A DNA stretch of 64,000 nucleotides. Origin: JACCYQ01 sp036675565. GTDB lineage: Bacteria; Bacteroidota; Bacteroidia; Chitinophagales; Chitinophagaceae. The notes beneath the pieces are model-generated. The model was not told the origin of the DNA and made no database searches. It was given only the letters and a program-made list of their open reading frames with translations. The translations under genes and the position numbers were made by a program. Position 1 is the first letter of the stretch. Every line of letters starts with the position of its first letter. This document shows, in pieces, positions 52,073-60,531 of this stretch. Where the stretch lies: NCBI GenBank assembly GCA_036675565.1, contig JAKFER010000244.1, positions 1 to 64,000 of the forward strand. The letters run 5' to 3'.

Positions 52073-52372
52073 ATGGCAGACAACACAAGAGATCTGGGTA
52101 GAGATCAAAACGATCAAAGAAACCAGGGTCAGGGAAAACAAAATCAGCAGACAAGTAATCAACGTGAGGGCCAGCAAAGAAGTGGCTCAATGGACAGCGA
52201 CAACCTTGAACAAACTTCAGACAGAAGTGGACAACAAGGTTCTGACAGAAGCGGACAGCAAGGAAGAAACCAGGGTATGGAAAATGATCCCAACAGAAGC
52301 GGAAGTTCACAAAACACTGGAAGCAGCAGTCAGCGTTCAGATCGCAGTAGCGAAAGCGGAGATACATTATAA
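52073..52372 (+). CDS. Low-complexity Gln/Ser/Asp/Arg-rich hypothetical protein
   Basis: A 99-residue protein without a hydrophobic core. About a third of it is Gln and Ser, and it contains a tandem repeat of SDRSGQQG at residues about 50-64 and further DRS motifs. It has no signal peptide, membrane segment or cysteine and is probably disordered. Such hydrophilic, Gly- and Gln-rich proteins are often linked to desiccation or osmotic stress (hydrophilins), but that is inference from composition. A second frame overlapping most of the gene exists but lacks sensible composition. The MADN start has an A-rich upstream region. Confidence 0.65.
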   Translation: MADNTRDLGRDQNDQRNQGQGKQNQQTSNQREGQQRSGSMDSDNLEQTSDRSGQQGSDRSGQQGRNQGMENDPNRSGSSQNTGSSSQRSDRSSESGDTL

Positions 52373-52474
52373 ACCCCGGTTTTAAAGTATCGGAAAATAA
52401 TCTTTATGATGCGGCATGCCGTTTTCATAAAGATTATTTTTTTTAAAGTATATACCATCATTAAATCAAACAAA

Positions 52475-53758
52475 ATGAGAGGCATTCAATTACTTTTTTT
52501 TTTAGGTTTGAATGTTTTGATAGGATGCCGATCGACAGGCCTGGAACTTTTTGGAAAAAAATCTCCGCATGACAATTATGCACAAAAAATAAAAGATGCA
52601 GGATTACAGGAAACGGCTTTGGGTAAAGCCTGGTTTATAATGTCCGATTATATTTTGCAACAACCCGTCAGTATTGAGTTGCCTTTTCGGGAAGCAGGGT
52701 ATTTCCCCGGCGAAAAAGCAATGGCAACTGCTTATGCTTTTGATGGAAAAAGAGGGGAAGTGATAAAAATTGTATTGGAAAAACAACCGGTAAATGATAT
52801 TGAAATTTTCATGGATCTATGGCAAATTTCACGGGATAGCATTCCCGAAAAATTAACTTATGCTGATTCCTCTCAATTTAATTATGAAGTTGAAAATGAT
52901 GGCCGGTATATTTTACGCCTGCAACCCGAGTTATTGAAAAGTGGTACTTATACACTTACTATTTCATCAGGACCCTCTTTAGCCTATCCATTACCCGGTA
53001 AAGAAAGTATTCAAAGTTTTTGGGGCGCATCCCGGGATGGAGGAAACCGTTCACATGAAGGGGTTGATATTTTTGCAGCCAGTGGGACTCCAGTAATTGC
53101 CGCTGCCGACGGACGTGTAAACAGGGTTGGGCTGAATAACCTGGGTGGTAAAGTTATCTTTCTAAGACCAAAAGGACGAAACCTGAGCCTGTATTATGCC
53201 CACCTGGATTCACAATTAGTGCAAATGGGTGAATCAGTAAAAAAAGGAGATACGATCGGGTTAGTGGGTAATACTGGTAATGCTGTAACAACTGCACCTC
53301 ATCTGCATTTTGGTATTTATACAACTGGTGGTGCTATTGATCCATTGCCTTTTATAAAAATAAATGATAAGCAACCCCCTTCAATAAATTTATCTATGAA
53401 CAAGTTGGGCCAATATGCCAGGACCTTAAATCAAACAATCATAACAAATACTCAAACCGGATCGGTGAAAATTTTACCCAATACATTGGTTTATATCCAG
53501 GCAACTTCTGCTAATGAATTCAAAATACAGTTACCCGATTCTTTAAACTTATTTATTGAAGGAAGACAGGTTAGTGAACTTGAAACCTTGCGAAAATTAA
53601 AAATAAATAAAGAAGCTGTTATTTATCATCAACCACACGAAAAAGCCCTCCAAATCGGAACCGTTTCGAATGGTGAAGAAGTAAGTATAAAAGCAAGTTT
53701 TAATAATTACTATTATATCTCAGACACCAACGGATTGGAGGGCTGGTTGAAACAATAA
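52475..53758 (+). CDS. M23-family peptidase lipoprotein
   Basis: A 427-residue envelope protein. The N-terminus is a lipoprotein signal (LLFFLGLNVLIGCRS with the lipobox cysteine in LIGC). A mid-region beta domain precedes the M23 (LytM) metallopeptidase domain with the metal-site motifs SHEGVDIFAASGTPVIAAADG (His, Asp) and APHLHFGIYTTGGAIDP. A C-terminal domain of about 120 residues ends in an SH3-like segment (YYISDTNGLEGWL). M23 enzymes cut peptidoglycan cross-bridges or act as activators. The start is the ATG at 52475; the frame opens at 52406 but those residues precede the signal peptide. Confidence 0.92.
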   Translation: MRGIQLLFFLGLNVLIGCRSTGLELFGKKSPHDNYAQKIKDAGLQETALGKAWFIMSDYILQQPVSIELPFREAGYFPGEKAMATAYAFDGKRGEVIKIVLEKQPVNDIEIFMDLWQISRDSIPEKLTYADSSQFNYEVENDGRYILRLQPELLKSGTYTLTISSGPSLAYPLPGKESIQSFWGASRDGGNRSHEGVDIFAASGTPVIAAADGRVNRVGLNNLGGKVIFLRPKGRNLSLYYAHLDSQLVQMGESVKKGDTIGLVGNTGNAVTTAPHLHFGIYTTGGAIDPLPFIKINDKQPPSINLSMNKLGQYARTLNQTIITNTQTGSVKILPNTLVYIQATSANEFKIQLPDSLNLFIEGRQVSELETLRKLKINKEAVIYHQPHEKALQIGTVSNGEEVSIKASFNNYYYISDTNGLEGWLKQ

Positions 53759-53783
53759 AATTTAGGGTACTTGATTACGTTAG

Positions 53784-53957
53784 TTATAGTATCAAAAAAG
53801 GTTTATCCGGCCTTTTCGACGAACGATTAATTGTTCTTTGTGTATTGCTGCTTTTTTTTACATCCTTTAAAGGAGTTAATAGCTCCTTTGGAGAACGAAC
53901 CTCAGGGGCATTTTTGCCGGGAGATTCTTTTTTAGAATGTGTTTTTCTCGTAGTCAT
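53784..53957 (-). CDS. Small basic hypothetical protein, uncertain
   Basis: A possible 57-residue lysine- and serine-rich protein (TTRKTHSKKESPGKNAPEV near the start, ending in RPDKPFLIL). It has no recognisable domain and no membrane segment. It lies opposite the surrounding genes in a 267-base gap and has no clear promoter. It is kept because the composition is not typical of shadow frames in AT-rich spacer, but it may not be a gene. Confidence 0.35.
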   Translation of the reverse strand: MTTRKTHSKKESPGKNAPEVRSPKELLTPLKDVKKSSNTQRTINRSSKRPDKPFLIL

Positions 53958-54025
53958 GTCATTGTTTTTCAAAAGTTTACAACTATTTTTATGCCAGCAA
54001 CAGATGGCATAAGATTTTAATAAAT

Positions 54026-54427
54026 ATGAAAAAAACGATCATGTTAAATTTAAGAAATAAAGCCCAAAACCACGCTGCCGCTGGCCATGATTCTGGTTCT
54101 ATTAACGAACCCATTATTTATGACAAGAAAACTTCAGCTCATAACTCAACCGGGAGTTTGGACGAAGTGGAAATGCTTCTGGAAAAGGTTAGTTTGCCAG
54201 GTGAAAATGCTGCGTATTACATCAGCAACGCAGCTAATATTGAACGTTTACCCGGAGATGAGGATGATCTGGATGATGAGGAGGATGATGAGATTGATCT
54301 TGATGAAGAATTGGAAATTGAGACAGATGAGGTAGATGTGGAATCAATTGAAATTGATGATGAAGATCCCGATGACTTGATTGAGGATGATGACGATGAC
54401 CTGGATGACGATGATGATATACTTTAA
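54026..54427 (+). CDS. Acidic hypothetical protein
   Basis: A 133-residue protein. The first 80 residues are of mixed composition (LDEVEMLLEKVSLPGENAAYYISNAANIERLPG), suggesting a small folded or helical part. The last 55 are almost entirely Asp, Glu, Ile and Leu, with runs such as DDDDDLDDDDDIL at the very end. It has no signal peptide. No family is recognised. It shares the acidic C-terminal character with the protein at 41252 but not its lysine patches. A short 7-bp hairpin (TATGCCA/TGGCATA) lies just upstream of the start. Function is unknown. Confidence 0.75.
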   Translation: MKKTIMLNLRNKAQNHAAAGHDSGSINEPIIYDKKTSAHNSTGSLDEVEMLLEKVSLPGENAAYYISNAANIERLPGDEDDLDDEEDDEIDLDEELEIETDEVDVESIEIDDEDPDDLIEDDDDDLDDDDDIL

Positions 54428-54558
54428 GATGATGCTCCGCCCTTACATATTTTTATGTAAATAAAATTCCACAACCTGGAGGTTTGTATAAGGTTTAATT
54501 GATATCCTGTCAGAACTGGTTTGGAAATTAACTTTTAAGAATTTTATATACCCGTAAG

Positions 54559-54574
54559 ATTTCAAATTTGAAAT
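54559..54574. promoter_or_regulatory. 16-base palindrome overlapping the amidase promoter
   Basis: ATTTCAAATTTGAAAT is a perfect palindrome. Its right half includes the TTTG (54567-54570) placed 18 bases before the -7 box, where the -33 element should be. It is a candidate operator for a dimeric regulator. Confidence 0.5.
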
Positions 54575-54588
54575 AGTACCTCGGGGTT

Positions 54589-54596
54589 TATATTTG
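54589..54596 (+). promoter_or_regulatory. -7 promoter element of the amidase gene
   Basis: TATATTTG matches TAnnTTTG, with TTTG at 54567-54570 as a -33 element 18 bases upstream. It lies 23 bases before the ATG. Confidence 0.7.
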
Positions 54597-54619
54597 TTAT
54601 TTATATCCAAACCACGTTT

Positions 54620-55444
54620 ATGTTTAGCACATATGCCCGCTTTATTTTTATATCAACTTTTATTTTTTTGTTGATTGCATGTAGTCGTCATCCCTATTAT
54701 ACTACCAACAAGATTTATAAAAAACAAGCTAAAGAATTAGCCAGGCAATTACAAAAAGTGCCTGAATTAGATTCCGTTTTTCCTGCCGCATGGCCTGTTG
54801 GCACCGTTAACTTTAATCTTAGAAAACCTAACTATGTTATCATTCATCATACGGCTCAAAACTCATGTGATCAAACTTTAAAAACTTTTACCAATAAAGC
54901 TACCCAGGTTAGCTCTCACTATGTTATTTGTAAAGATGGAACGCTTCATCAAATGCTGAATGATTACCTGCGTGCATGGCATGGAGGTGTAGCACGCTGG
55001 GGCGGATTAACTGATATTAATTCTGCAAGTATAGGGATTGAAATTGATAATAATGGATACGAAGCATTTACTGAGCAACAACTGACAAGTCTTTTATATT
55101 TATTAGGTAAACTCAAAAAGAACTATAATATTCCTGCTGCTAATTTTATTGGACATTCTGATATTGCCCCGAAACGTAAAGTAGATCCGAATGTACATTT
55201 TCCATGGAAAAGGTTGGCTGAAAATGGATTTGGTATCTGGTATGATGAAAATGCAGATGTTTTAATACCCCCTGATTTCAATAACCTGCAGGCCCTGCGC
55301 ATTATTGGGTATGATGTTAGGGATTCGTCAGCTGCGATCATGGCGTTTAAAAGGCGTTTTTTGTCAGTTGACAAAGACAGCCTGATAACGGCGGATGACC
55401 AAAAAGTGCTATGGCAACTGGCTCAAAAGAGTTTACGCGAATAG
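54620..55444 (+). CDS. N-acetylmuramoyl-L-alanine amidase lipoprotein, AmiD-like
   Basis: A 274-residue lipoprotein with signal FISTFIFLLIACSRH (lipobox cysteine). The Amidase_2 (zinc-dependent) domain has its first zinc ligand in YVIIHHTAQNSC, then SSHYVICKDGTLHQML, AWHGGVARWGG, NSASIGIEIDNNG and FIGHSDIAPKRKVDPNVHFPW with later ligands. The C-terminal 70 residues are a peptidoglycan-binding-like helical part. It is similar to AmiD of enteric bacteria, which cleaves muropeptides at the outer membrane. It has a complete promoter with -7 and -33 elements. Confidence 0.92.
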   Translation: MFSTYARFIFISTFIFLLIACSRHPYYTTNKIYKKQAKELARQLQKVPELDSVFPAAWPVGTVNFNLRKPNYVIIHHTAQNSCDQTLKTFTNKATQVSSHYVICKDGTLHQMLNDYLRAWHGGVARWGGLTDINSASIGIEIDNNGYEAFTEQQLTSLLYLLGKLKKNYNIPAANFIGHSDIAPKRKVDPNVHFPWKRLAENGFGIWYDENADVLIPPDFNNLQALRIIGYDVRDSSAAIMAFKRRFLSVDKDSLITADDQKVLWQLAQKSLRE

Positions 55445-55503
55445 CCTGAAAAATTATTTAGGATGGTTATTTAAGGCATGTCTTTTGTTCCTAATCGCCC
55501 TTT

Positions 55504-56064
55504 ATGAAAATCATTTTAATTATTTCCATATTCGCTTTTATCTTTTTTTCCTGTAACAGTGCATCCAATGAAAAAGCCATTGCTGTCCCAGGCGCTGAAC
55601 AAAATGGGGATGCGTCAATAGATACTGCCAGGGGAATGAATGTTGTTAATGAATCCGACGAACGATTTTTGAAAGAAAGAGCTGCAGCTGTTTTGCTGAA
55701 AGTTGAAGCTGGCCAGCTGGCAATTCAAAAATCAAATAATCAATCAATAAAAAAATTAAGTAACCAGATAATTGAGGAGAGGTCAATTATGATGGAAGAA
55801 TTAAAAAAACTTTCATCATTGAAAAATGTAACACTTCCAACGATTTCAGAAAATCAGCTTGTATCTGAATTAGAAGATCTGCAAAATGAAAATGCTGCTG
55901 AATTTGATGAAAAATATCTATCGTTTATCATTGAATTACTAGAAGAAGATACCCGTCAATTTGAGAAAGCAGCTAATAATGCTAACAGCCCGGAGATAAA
56001 AATATTTGCTTCTAAATCATTACCCGTTATCAGAACCCATCTTGCCGCAGCAAGGTCTTTATAA
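55504..56064 (+). CDS. DUF4142 family lipoprotein
   Basis: A 186-residue lipoprotein (signal MKIILIISIFAFIFFSCNSA, lipobox FFSC). The mature part is all-helical and matches the DUF4142 family of Bacteroidota and Proteobacteria: ERFLKERAAAVLLKVEAGQLA, SIKKLSNQIIEERSIMMEEL and EKYLSFIIELLEEDTRQFEKA. Its function is unknown; the family resembles ferritin-like or bacterioferritin-like four-helix bundles, without evidence of metal ligands here. It lies 59 bases after the amidase gene and is convergent with the flavoprotein gene. Confidence 0.88.
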   Translation: MKIILIISIFAFIFFSCNSASNEKAIAVPGAEQNGDASIDTARGMNVVNESDERFLKERAAAVLLKVEAGQLAIQKSNNQSIKKLSNQIIEERSIMMEELKKLSSLKNVTLPTISENQLVSELEDLQNENAAEFDEKYLSFIIELLEEDTRQFEKAANNANSPEIKIFASKSLPVIRTHLAAARSL

Positions 56065-56077
56065 ACATGGATACTGG

Positions 56078-56998
56078 TTATTTATTTAATAATACTTTAA
56101 GAGCTTCCTTTTGTAGTTCTTTATTAATTGTAACGCCGGCTTTAGCACCTTCTGCGGCGGCAACAACTACAAAATGCATGTCTTTTGAAGCGTCACCTGC
56201 AACATACAATCCCTTGATATTTGTGCCCTGGCTTTTATTGGTTAATACAACACCTTTTTCACTCATTTGGCAGCCAATATTTTTTGCAAGATCAATTTGC
56301 TGTTGAAAACCATTTACAAAAAAAACAGCATCGCAATCCTTGCGTTCACCATCTTCAAAAATAATTTTTTGCAATCGGCCTTTTTTATGTTGTAATTTTT
56401 GAATGGGTTTCGTCAGTACTTCAATATTGTATTTCTGCAATGACCTGGTTTGCGATGGTTTCAGGTTGTTTGCTCCATCAGTAAATAATGTAACCGATGG
56501 ACTCCATGTTTTTAAAGAAACAGCCAGGTCAAAACCGTTTTTTTCTTTTGCATAAATGCCAATATTTTTCCCTGATACTTCCCATCCATCGCAGTATGGG
56601 CAATGATGAACCGTTTTACCATAACATTCTTTAAATCCATCTATGTCTGGAACATTATCAGTTAACCCGGTTGCAATCAATAATTTTTTGGCTTGATAAA
56701 TTTTATTCTTTCGATCAGTTACTATAAATAAACCACTCGCATCTTTGTCCGCTTTAATAATTTGAATGTATCGGAACTGAACGCCGTATTTTTTTATTTC
56801 GTCATGTGCAATTTTTAAGAAAGCGGTGGGTAAAATATGATCCCTGGTAAGATAATTATGCATGCCCTCAGAATGCAGGTTGCGAGGTTGCCCCGTATCA
56901 AACAATAAAACTTTTCTATGACATCTGCCCAAAACAACAGCGGCGTTGAGACCTGCAGGCCCACCACCTATAATAATTACATCATATAGTTTTTGCAT
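56078..56998 (-). CDS. FAD-dependent pyridine nucleotide-disulphide oxidoreductase, TrxB-like
   Basis: A 306-residue flavoprotein of the thioredoxin reductase fold. The FAD motif GGGPAGLNAAVVLGRCHRK is at the N-terminus, the FAD-contact DVIIIGGGP at the very start, and the GLYVAGDASKDMHFVVVAAAEGA motif near the end. The redox pair is CPYC in HHCPYCDGWEV, which differs from the CATC of thioredoxin reductase. This subfamily is often annotated simply as NAD(P)/FAD-dependent oxidoreductase, and a thioredoxin partner is not known for it. Its ATG overlaps the stop of the PAP2 gene as TAATG, so the two are translationally coupled. Confidence 0.9.
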   Translation of the reverse strand: MQKLYDVIIIGGGPAGLNAAVVLGRCHRKVLLFDTGQPRNLHSEGMHNYLTRDHILPTAFLKIAHDEIKKYGVQFRYIQIIKADKDASGLFIVTDRKNKIYQAKKLLIATGLTDNVPDIDGFKECYGKTVHHCPYCDGWEVSGKNIGIYAKEKNGFDLAVSLKTWSPSVTLFTDGANNLKPSQTRSLQKYNIEVLTKPIQKLQHKKGRLQKIIFEDGERKDCDAVFFVNGFQQQIDLAKNIGCQMSEKGVVLTNKSQGTNIKGLYVAGDASKDMHFVVVAAAEGAKAGVTINKELQKEALKVLLNK

Positions 56999-57750
56999 TA
57001 CTCGGATTTATGTGGTACTTCTTTTGTTTCTACAACCTCCTCTGCAACTGTTTCAATAACTTTCTGCACACTTTTCTTTTCCAGTTTTCTTAAGATCCAT
57101 AATGACATAACCAGCCACATAAAACCAAGACTGAATCCAGCTAAAACATCACTGGCATAATGAACTCTTAAATAGATCCTGCTGAAACCAATTAATAAAA
57201 TGAAAATAAAAAAGAAAACAATCATAGACCATTTGAGCGCTTTATTATCCAGGTATTTATAAGCCAGGAAAATCAATAAACCAAAGAAGGAAAAACTCAT
57301 AAACGCATGACCACTTGGAAAACTTAATCCACCAACCTGCTCCAGCAATGGAACAAGTGGCCTGGGGCGGTTAAAAAGCATTTTTAATAAAAACATCAAA
57401 AATAAACTTGATAAAGCCACTGCGGGAACTTTGATGGAATACCATTTATGTTTCCTGATAAAAAGGAAATAAGCTATCAATATCAGGTTGGCAGGTATCA
57501 GGAAAAGGTGTGAGCCAAAGAAAGTAACAAACTGCATAAACCGGGTTGTACCATCACTTACAAACTGGCTGACATAGTCGAATACTTTAAAATCCAGGTT
57601 ATCTTTTTTAAGCAGGAAAGTTCGTCTTACAACCCAAGCCACAATAACAACAGATACGATGTACGAAGAAAGGATGATGACCATCTCCAACGATAATAAA
57701 GCCGCACTGGCAACTATCTTATTAAATCTATATTTAACGCGTTTAATCAT
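56998..57750 (-). CDS. PAP2-family phosphatase
   Basis: A membrane phosphatase of about 250 residues with six membrane segments. The three PAP2 motifs are present: KMLFNRPRPL (C1), SFPSGHAFMSFSFFG (C2, catalytic His) and SRIYLRVHYASDVLAG (C3). Family members dephosphorylate lipid phosphates such as undecaprenyl diphosphate or phosphatidate. The C-terminal tail (VQKVIETVAEEVVETKEV) is cytoplasmic and charged. I use the ATG at 57750; the frame opens at 57780 but the preceding residues (MACFFYQIGI) are not supported. Its stop codon overlaps the start of the flavoprotein gene. Confidence 0.9.
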   Translation of the reverse strand: MIKRVKYRFNKIVASAALLSLEMVIILSSYIVSVVIVAWVVRRTFLLKKDNLDFKVFDYVSQFVSDGTTRFMQFVTFFGSHLFLIPANLILIAYFLFIRKHKWYSIKVPAVALSSLFLMFLLKMLFNRPRPLVPLLEQVGGLSFPSGHAFMSFSFFGLLIFLAYKYLDNKALKWSMIVFFFIFILLIGFSRIYLRVHYASDVLAGFSLGFMWLVMSLWILRKLEKKSVQKVIETVAEEVVETKEVPHKSE

Positions 57751-58043
57751 AATTCCTATCTGATAAAAAAAGCAAGCCAATAAATACCCGGTTACTTACT
57801 TAATTTTTCATTTAAACAATAAGTGCTTTTGCTTAGTGTTGAAAATTTTAATAAACATTCTTACAAATCCCACATTTTCATTTCTATTTTAGATCAGCAA
57901 AATCAATCTCAACAATAGTTACAGCCGATTTTCTCATTTTTTAAAAGAATATTTAAAAGGTGATTTTTTAAAATTTTAACGTTGAAACATTTAACCAAAA
58001 CACCCGTATTAATTCTAACCCTTTATAAAAACCCTAAGAAAAA

Positions 58044-58238
58044 ATGAATAGAATTGAAGAAACCTGGAAGGTATTTGTAAATATCGCCACATTGGGGCTT
58101 TATCAAACAGATTTTACTTTCTTTAAAAAGACGAAGAAAAAGTCTTCACCAATTTATTATTCCACACCCGATGCAACTAATTTGAGGACACGTGGTTCAA
58201 ACCGGAAGAAAGAGGTATCTCTTAGGTGCCCGGAATAA
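58044..58238 (+). CDS. Small hypothetical protein
   Basis: A 64-residue basic protein with a helical N-terminus (NRIEETWKVFVNIATLGLYQTDFTFF) and a lysine-rich C-terminal half. It has no recognised domain. It is supported by an ATG with an A-rich upstream region and by a strong terminator 43 bases after the stop codon, and by the lack of any competing frame. It lies in a large otherwise non-coding area. Without a homologue search it could still be spurious. Confidence 0.5.
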   Translation: MNRIEETWKVFVNIATLGLYQTDFTFFKKTKKKSSPIYYSTPDATNLRTRGSNRKKEVSLRCPE

Positions 58239-58280
58239 TATTTAAACGTTGTACTTAAGCATTGCCAGCCATAACAATGC

Positions 58281-58308
58281 AAAAGCCGGTTTCAAGACCG
58301 GCTTTTTT
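58281..58308 (+). terminator. Terminator after the small hypothetical gene
   Basis: Arms AAAAGCCGGT and ACCGGCTTTT with loop TTCAAG, followed by more Ts. It is 43 bases after the stop codon at 58238. Confidence 0.88.
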
Positions 58309-58625
58309 GTGTAATCATTTGCCGCCAACTTCTGCTGATTCCCTGTGTTAAGTTGTTTCACTTCATTTTTCGTTTACCTGTTAGGTTTAAAAATTAGCCG
58401 AAAGTCTTTACAATGGCTAAATACAGCCATTTGAACTTTAGACTGAAATGGCGCTAAACTTCTCCTGCAGCCGATTTCACCGTATTAAAAACACGCATTT
58501 TTACGATTTGTATCGTGAAAGTCCCATTCTGTAGTTCAAACCTTTTCACCAAAATTTGGGGCATCTATTTTTAATCACAGCCTGTGTGAATTTAATCTTC
58601 AATCTGGCTTAAAACTTTTTTAAAT

Positions 58626-58676
58626 TGTGGATAATGGCATAATGAATGTTTACTTCACCCTTTGTACGGTGGATAA
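58626..58676 (+). promoter_or_regulatory. DnaA-box-like sequences
   Basis: TGTGGATAA at 58626-58634 is the exact complement of TTATCCACA. GGTGGATAA at 58668-58676 differs at one base. They lie 42 bases apart start to start and about 30-100 bases before an AT-rich stretch. Confidence 0.5.
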
Positions 58677-58879
58677 ACCCGTGAAGGAGATGGGGAAAAC
58701 GTTTTAGAAAAAAATATTTTTTTAATAAGGTTGGTTAAGTTTAATTCGCCCTCGGCTTTCACGGTTAGTAATAATAACATCATCATTATTTAATAAAACG
58801 ATAATATGAAGTTGCTGATTACTTTTCAGTCAAAGCACAGGAACCAGAACTTCTAACTTTTTTATACGTATCAGTATTC

Positions 58880-60436
58880 ATGGATCTTACTAACCTAAAC
58901 AGGGACAGGAAAAACCGCCGCAAATCGTCAGTAGATTTAAGTACGATGGTTTATGGCAAAGTGCCACCGCAAGCCAAAGAACTTGAAGAAGCAGTTCTTG
59001 GGGCTATCATGCTTGAAAAAAATGCATTTGATAGCGTTGTAGAAATTTTAAAACCAGAATGTTTTTATGTTGAAGCGCACCAGCGCATATTCAGATCAAT
59101 GCAAAGTCTTTCTCAAAAAAGTCAGCCCATTGATATTCTTACCGTAGTGGAAGAACTGCGTTTTAAGGAAGAATTGGAAATGGTGGGCGGTCCTTATTTT
59201 GTAACGAAATTGACCAATGCCGTAGTTTCTTCTGCCAATATTGAAGCACATGCAAGGATCATACTTCAAAAATTTATTCAAAGGGAATTGATCCGCATCA
59301 GCGGAGAAATTATTGGAGATGCTTATGAAGACAGCACGGACGTTTTTGATTTGCTGGATGATGCGGAAACAAAACTTTTTGAAATTACGAATAATCACCT
59401 CCGTAAGAATTTCGATACAATAGATTCCGTACTTGTTAAAACAATTCAGCGTATTGAAGATTTGCGAAACAGGAATGAAGATGTATCCGGGGTTCCATCC
59501 GGATTCCCGAGCCTGGATAAAGTAACTTACGGCTGGCAAAATACGGATTTGGTTATCCTGGCAGCCAGGCCTGCTGTGGGTAAAACAGCTTTTGCATTAA
59601 ACCTGGTGCGCAATGCGGCTCTTCATCCTTCTAAACCAACACCGGTTGCCTTTTTCTCATTAGAGATGAGTGCAGGTCAGTTGGTGCAAAGGATTCTTTC
59701 TGCTGAAAGTGAGATCATGCTTGAAAAAATATCGAGAGGTAAGTTGGAAGAGCATGAAATGAAACAATTATATGCGAAAGGAATTCAAAGACTGGCTCAA
59801 GCAAAGATTTTTATAGATGATACGCCGGCCCTGAACATTTTTGAATTACGGGCAAAATGCCGTCGTTTGAAATCAAGAGAAGACATCGGGTTGATTATTA
59901 TCGATTACCTGCAGTTAATGAGTGGTAATGCCGATAATAAAAACAGCAACAGGGAACAGGAGATCAGTAATATTTCCAGGAACCTGAAAGGCCTGGCGAA
60001 AGAATTAAATATTCCGATTATAGCGCTTTCCCAGTTAAGTCGTGAAGTAGAAAAGCGTGGAGCAAAAGATGGTCAGAAGATGCCTCAATTGAGTGACCTG
60101 CGGGAATCAGGAGCTATTGAGCAGGATGCTGATATGGTTATGTTCCTTTATCGCCCGGAATATTATGATATTACCCAGAATGAAATGGGCGAAAGCAATC
60201 GGGGTGAAACGCATATCCGGATTGCCAAGCATAGGAACGGTTCTTTGGAAACAATCAAACTAAGAGCATTGTTGCATATTCAAAAATTTGTGGAAGATGG
60301 CGGTGATGATTTTAGCGGCATTGGTTTACCCGGAAGTTGGAAACCTGTTACCGATACCGAAGGCCCGCGCCTTTATATTCAAACAGGAAGCAAGATGAAT
60401 GATCTGCCGGCAGATGATGAAGATGCACCTTTTTAA
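58880..60436 (+). CDS. dnaB: Replicative DNA helicase
   Basis: DnaB, 518 residues, is the hexameric helicase of the replication fork. The N-terminal domain (PPQAKELEEAVLGAIMLEKNAF) and the RecA-like C-terminal domain are both complete. Walker A is AARPAVGKTAFALNL, Walker B is GLIIIDYLQLM, and the SREVEKRG and LSDLRESGAIEQDADMVMFLYRPEYY motifs are typical. The C-terminal extension (DLPADDEDAPF) is common in Bacteroidota. No intein is present. It lies after the long non-coding region; the closest -7 match is TAACTTTT at about 58855. A terminator follows. Confidence 0.97.
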   Translation: MDLTNLNRDRKNRRKSSVDLSTMVYGKVPPQAKELEEAVLGAIMLEKNAFDSVVEILKPECFYVEAHQRIFRSMQSLSQKSQPIDILTVVEELRFKEELEMVGGPYFVTKLTNAVVSSANIEAHARIILQKFIQRELIRISGEIIGDAYEDSTDVFDLLDDAETKLFEITNNHLRKNFDTIDSVLVKTIQRIEDLRNRNEDVSGVPSGFPSLDKVTYGWQNTDLVILAARPAVGKTAFALNLVRNAALHPSKPTPVAFFSLEMSAGQLVQRILSAESEIMLEKISRGKLEEHEMKQLYAKGIQRLAQAKIFIDDTPALNIFELRAKCRRLKSREDIGLIIIDYLQLMSGNADNKNSNREQEISNISRNLKGLAKELNIPIIALSQLSREVEKRGAKDGQKMPQLSDLRESGAIEQDADMVMFLYRPEYYDITQNEMGESNRGETHIRIAKHRNGSLETIKLRALLHIQKFVEDGGDDFSGIGLPGSWKPVTDTEGPRLYIQTGSKMNDLPADDEDAPF

Positions 60437-60460
60437 TTTTTTATACAGTAATGTACCATT

Positions 60461-60491
60461 AAAAAGAGCCTGTGGTTGAGGCTCTTTTTTT
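60461..60491 (+). terminator. Terminator after dnaB
   Basis: An 11-bp stem, AAAAAGAGCCT and AGGCTCTTTTT, with loop GTGGTTG, followed by more Ts. It is 25 bases after the dnaB stop. Confidence 0.9.
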
Positions 60492-60531
60492 ATGCATGTA
60501 TTATAACTTTCTTTGTTCAAATTTTTTTCTA

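Larger units (their letters stand above)
58239..58879. other. Long non-coding region upstream of dnaB, possible replication origin
   Basis: About 640 bases without a gene. After the terminator (58281-58306) it holds one perfect DnaA-box match (TGTGGATAA at 58626-58634), one near-match (GGTGGATAA at 58668-58676), an AT-rich stretch at 58707-58728, and eight TTCAC or GTGAA motifs between 58357 and 58762. These are features of a bacterial oriC but do not prove one. Confidence 0.45.
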
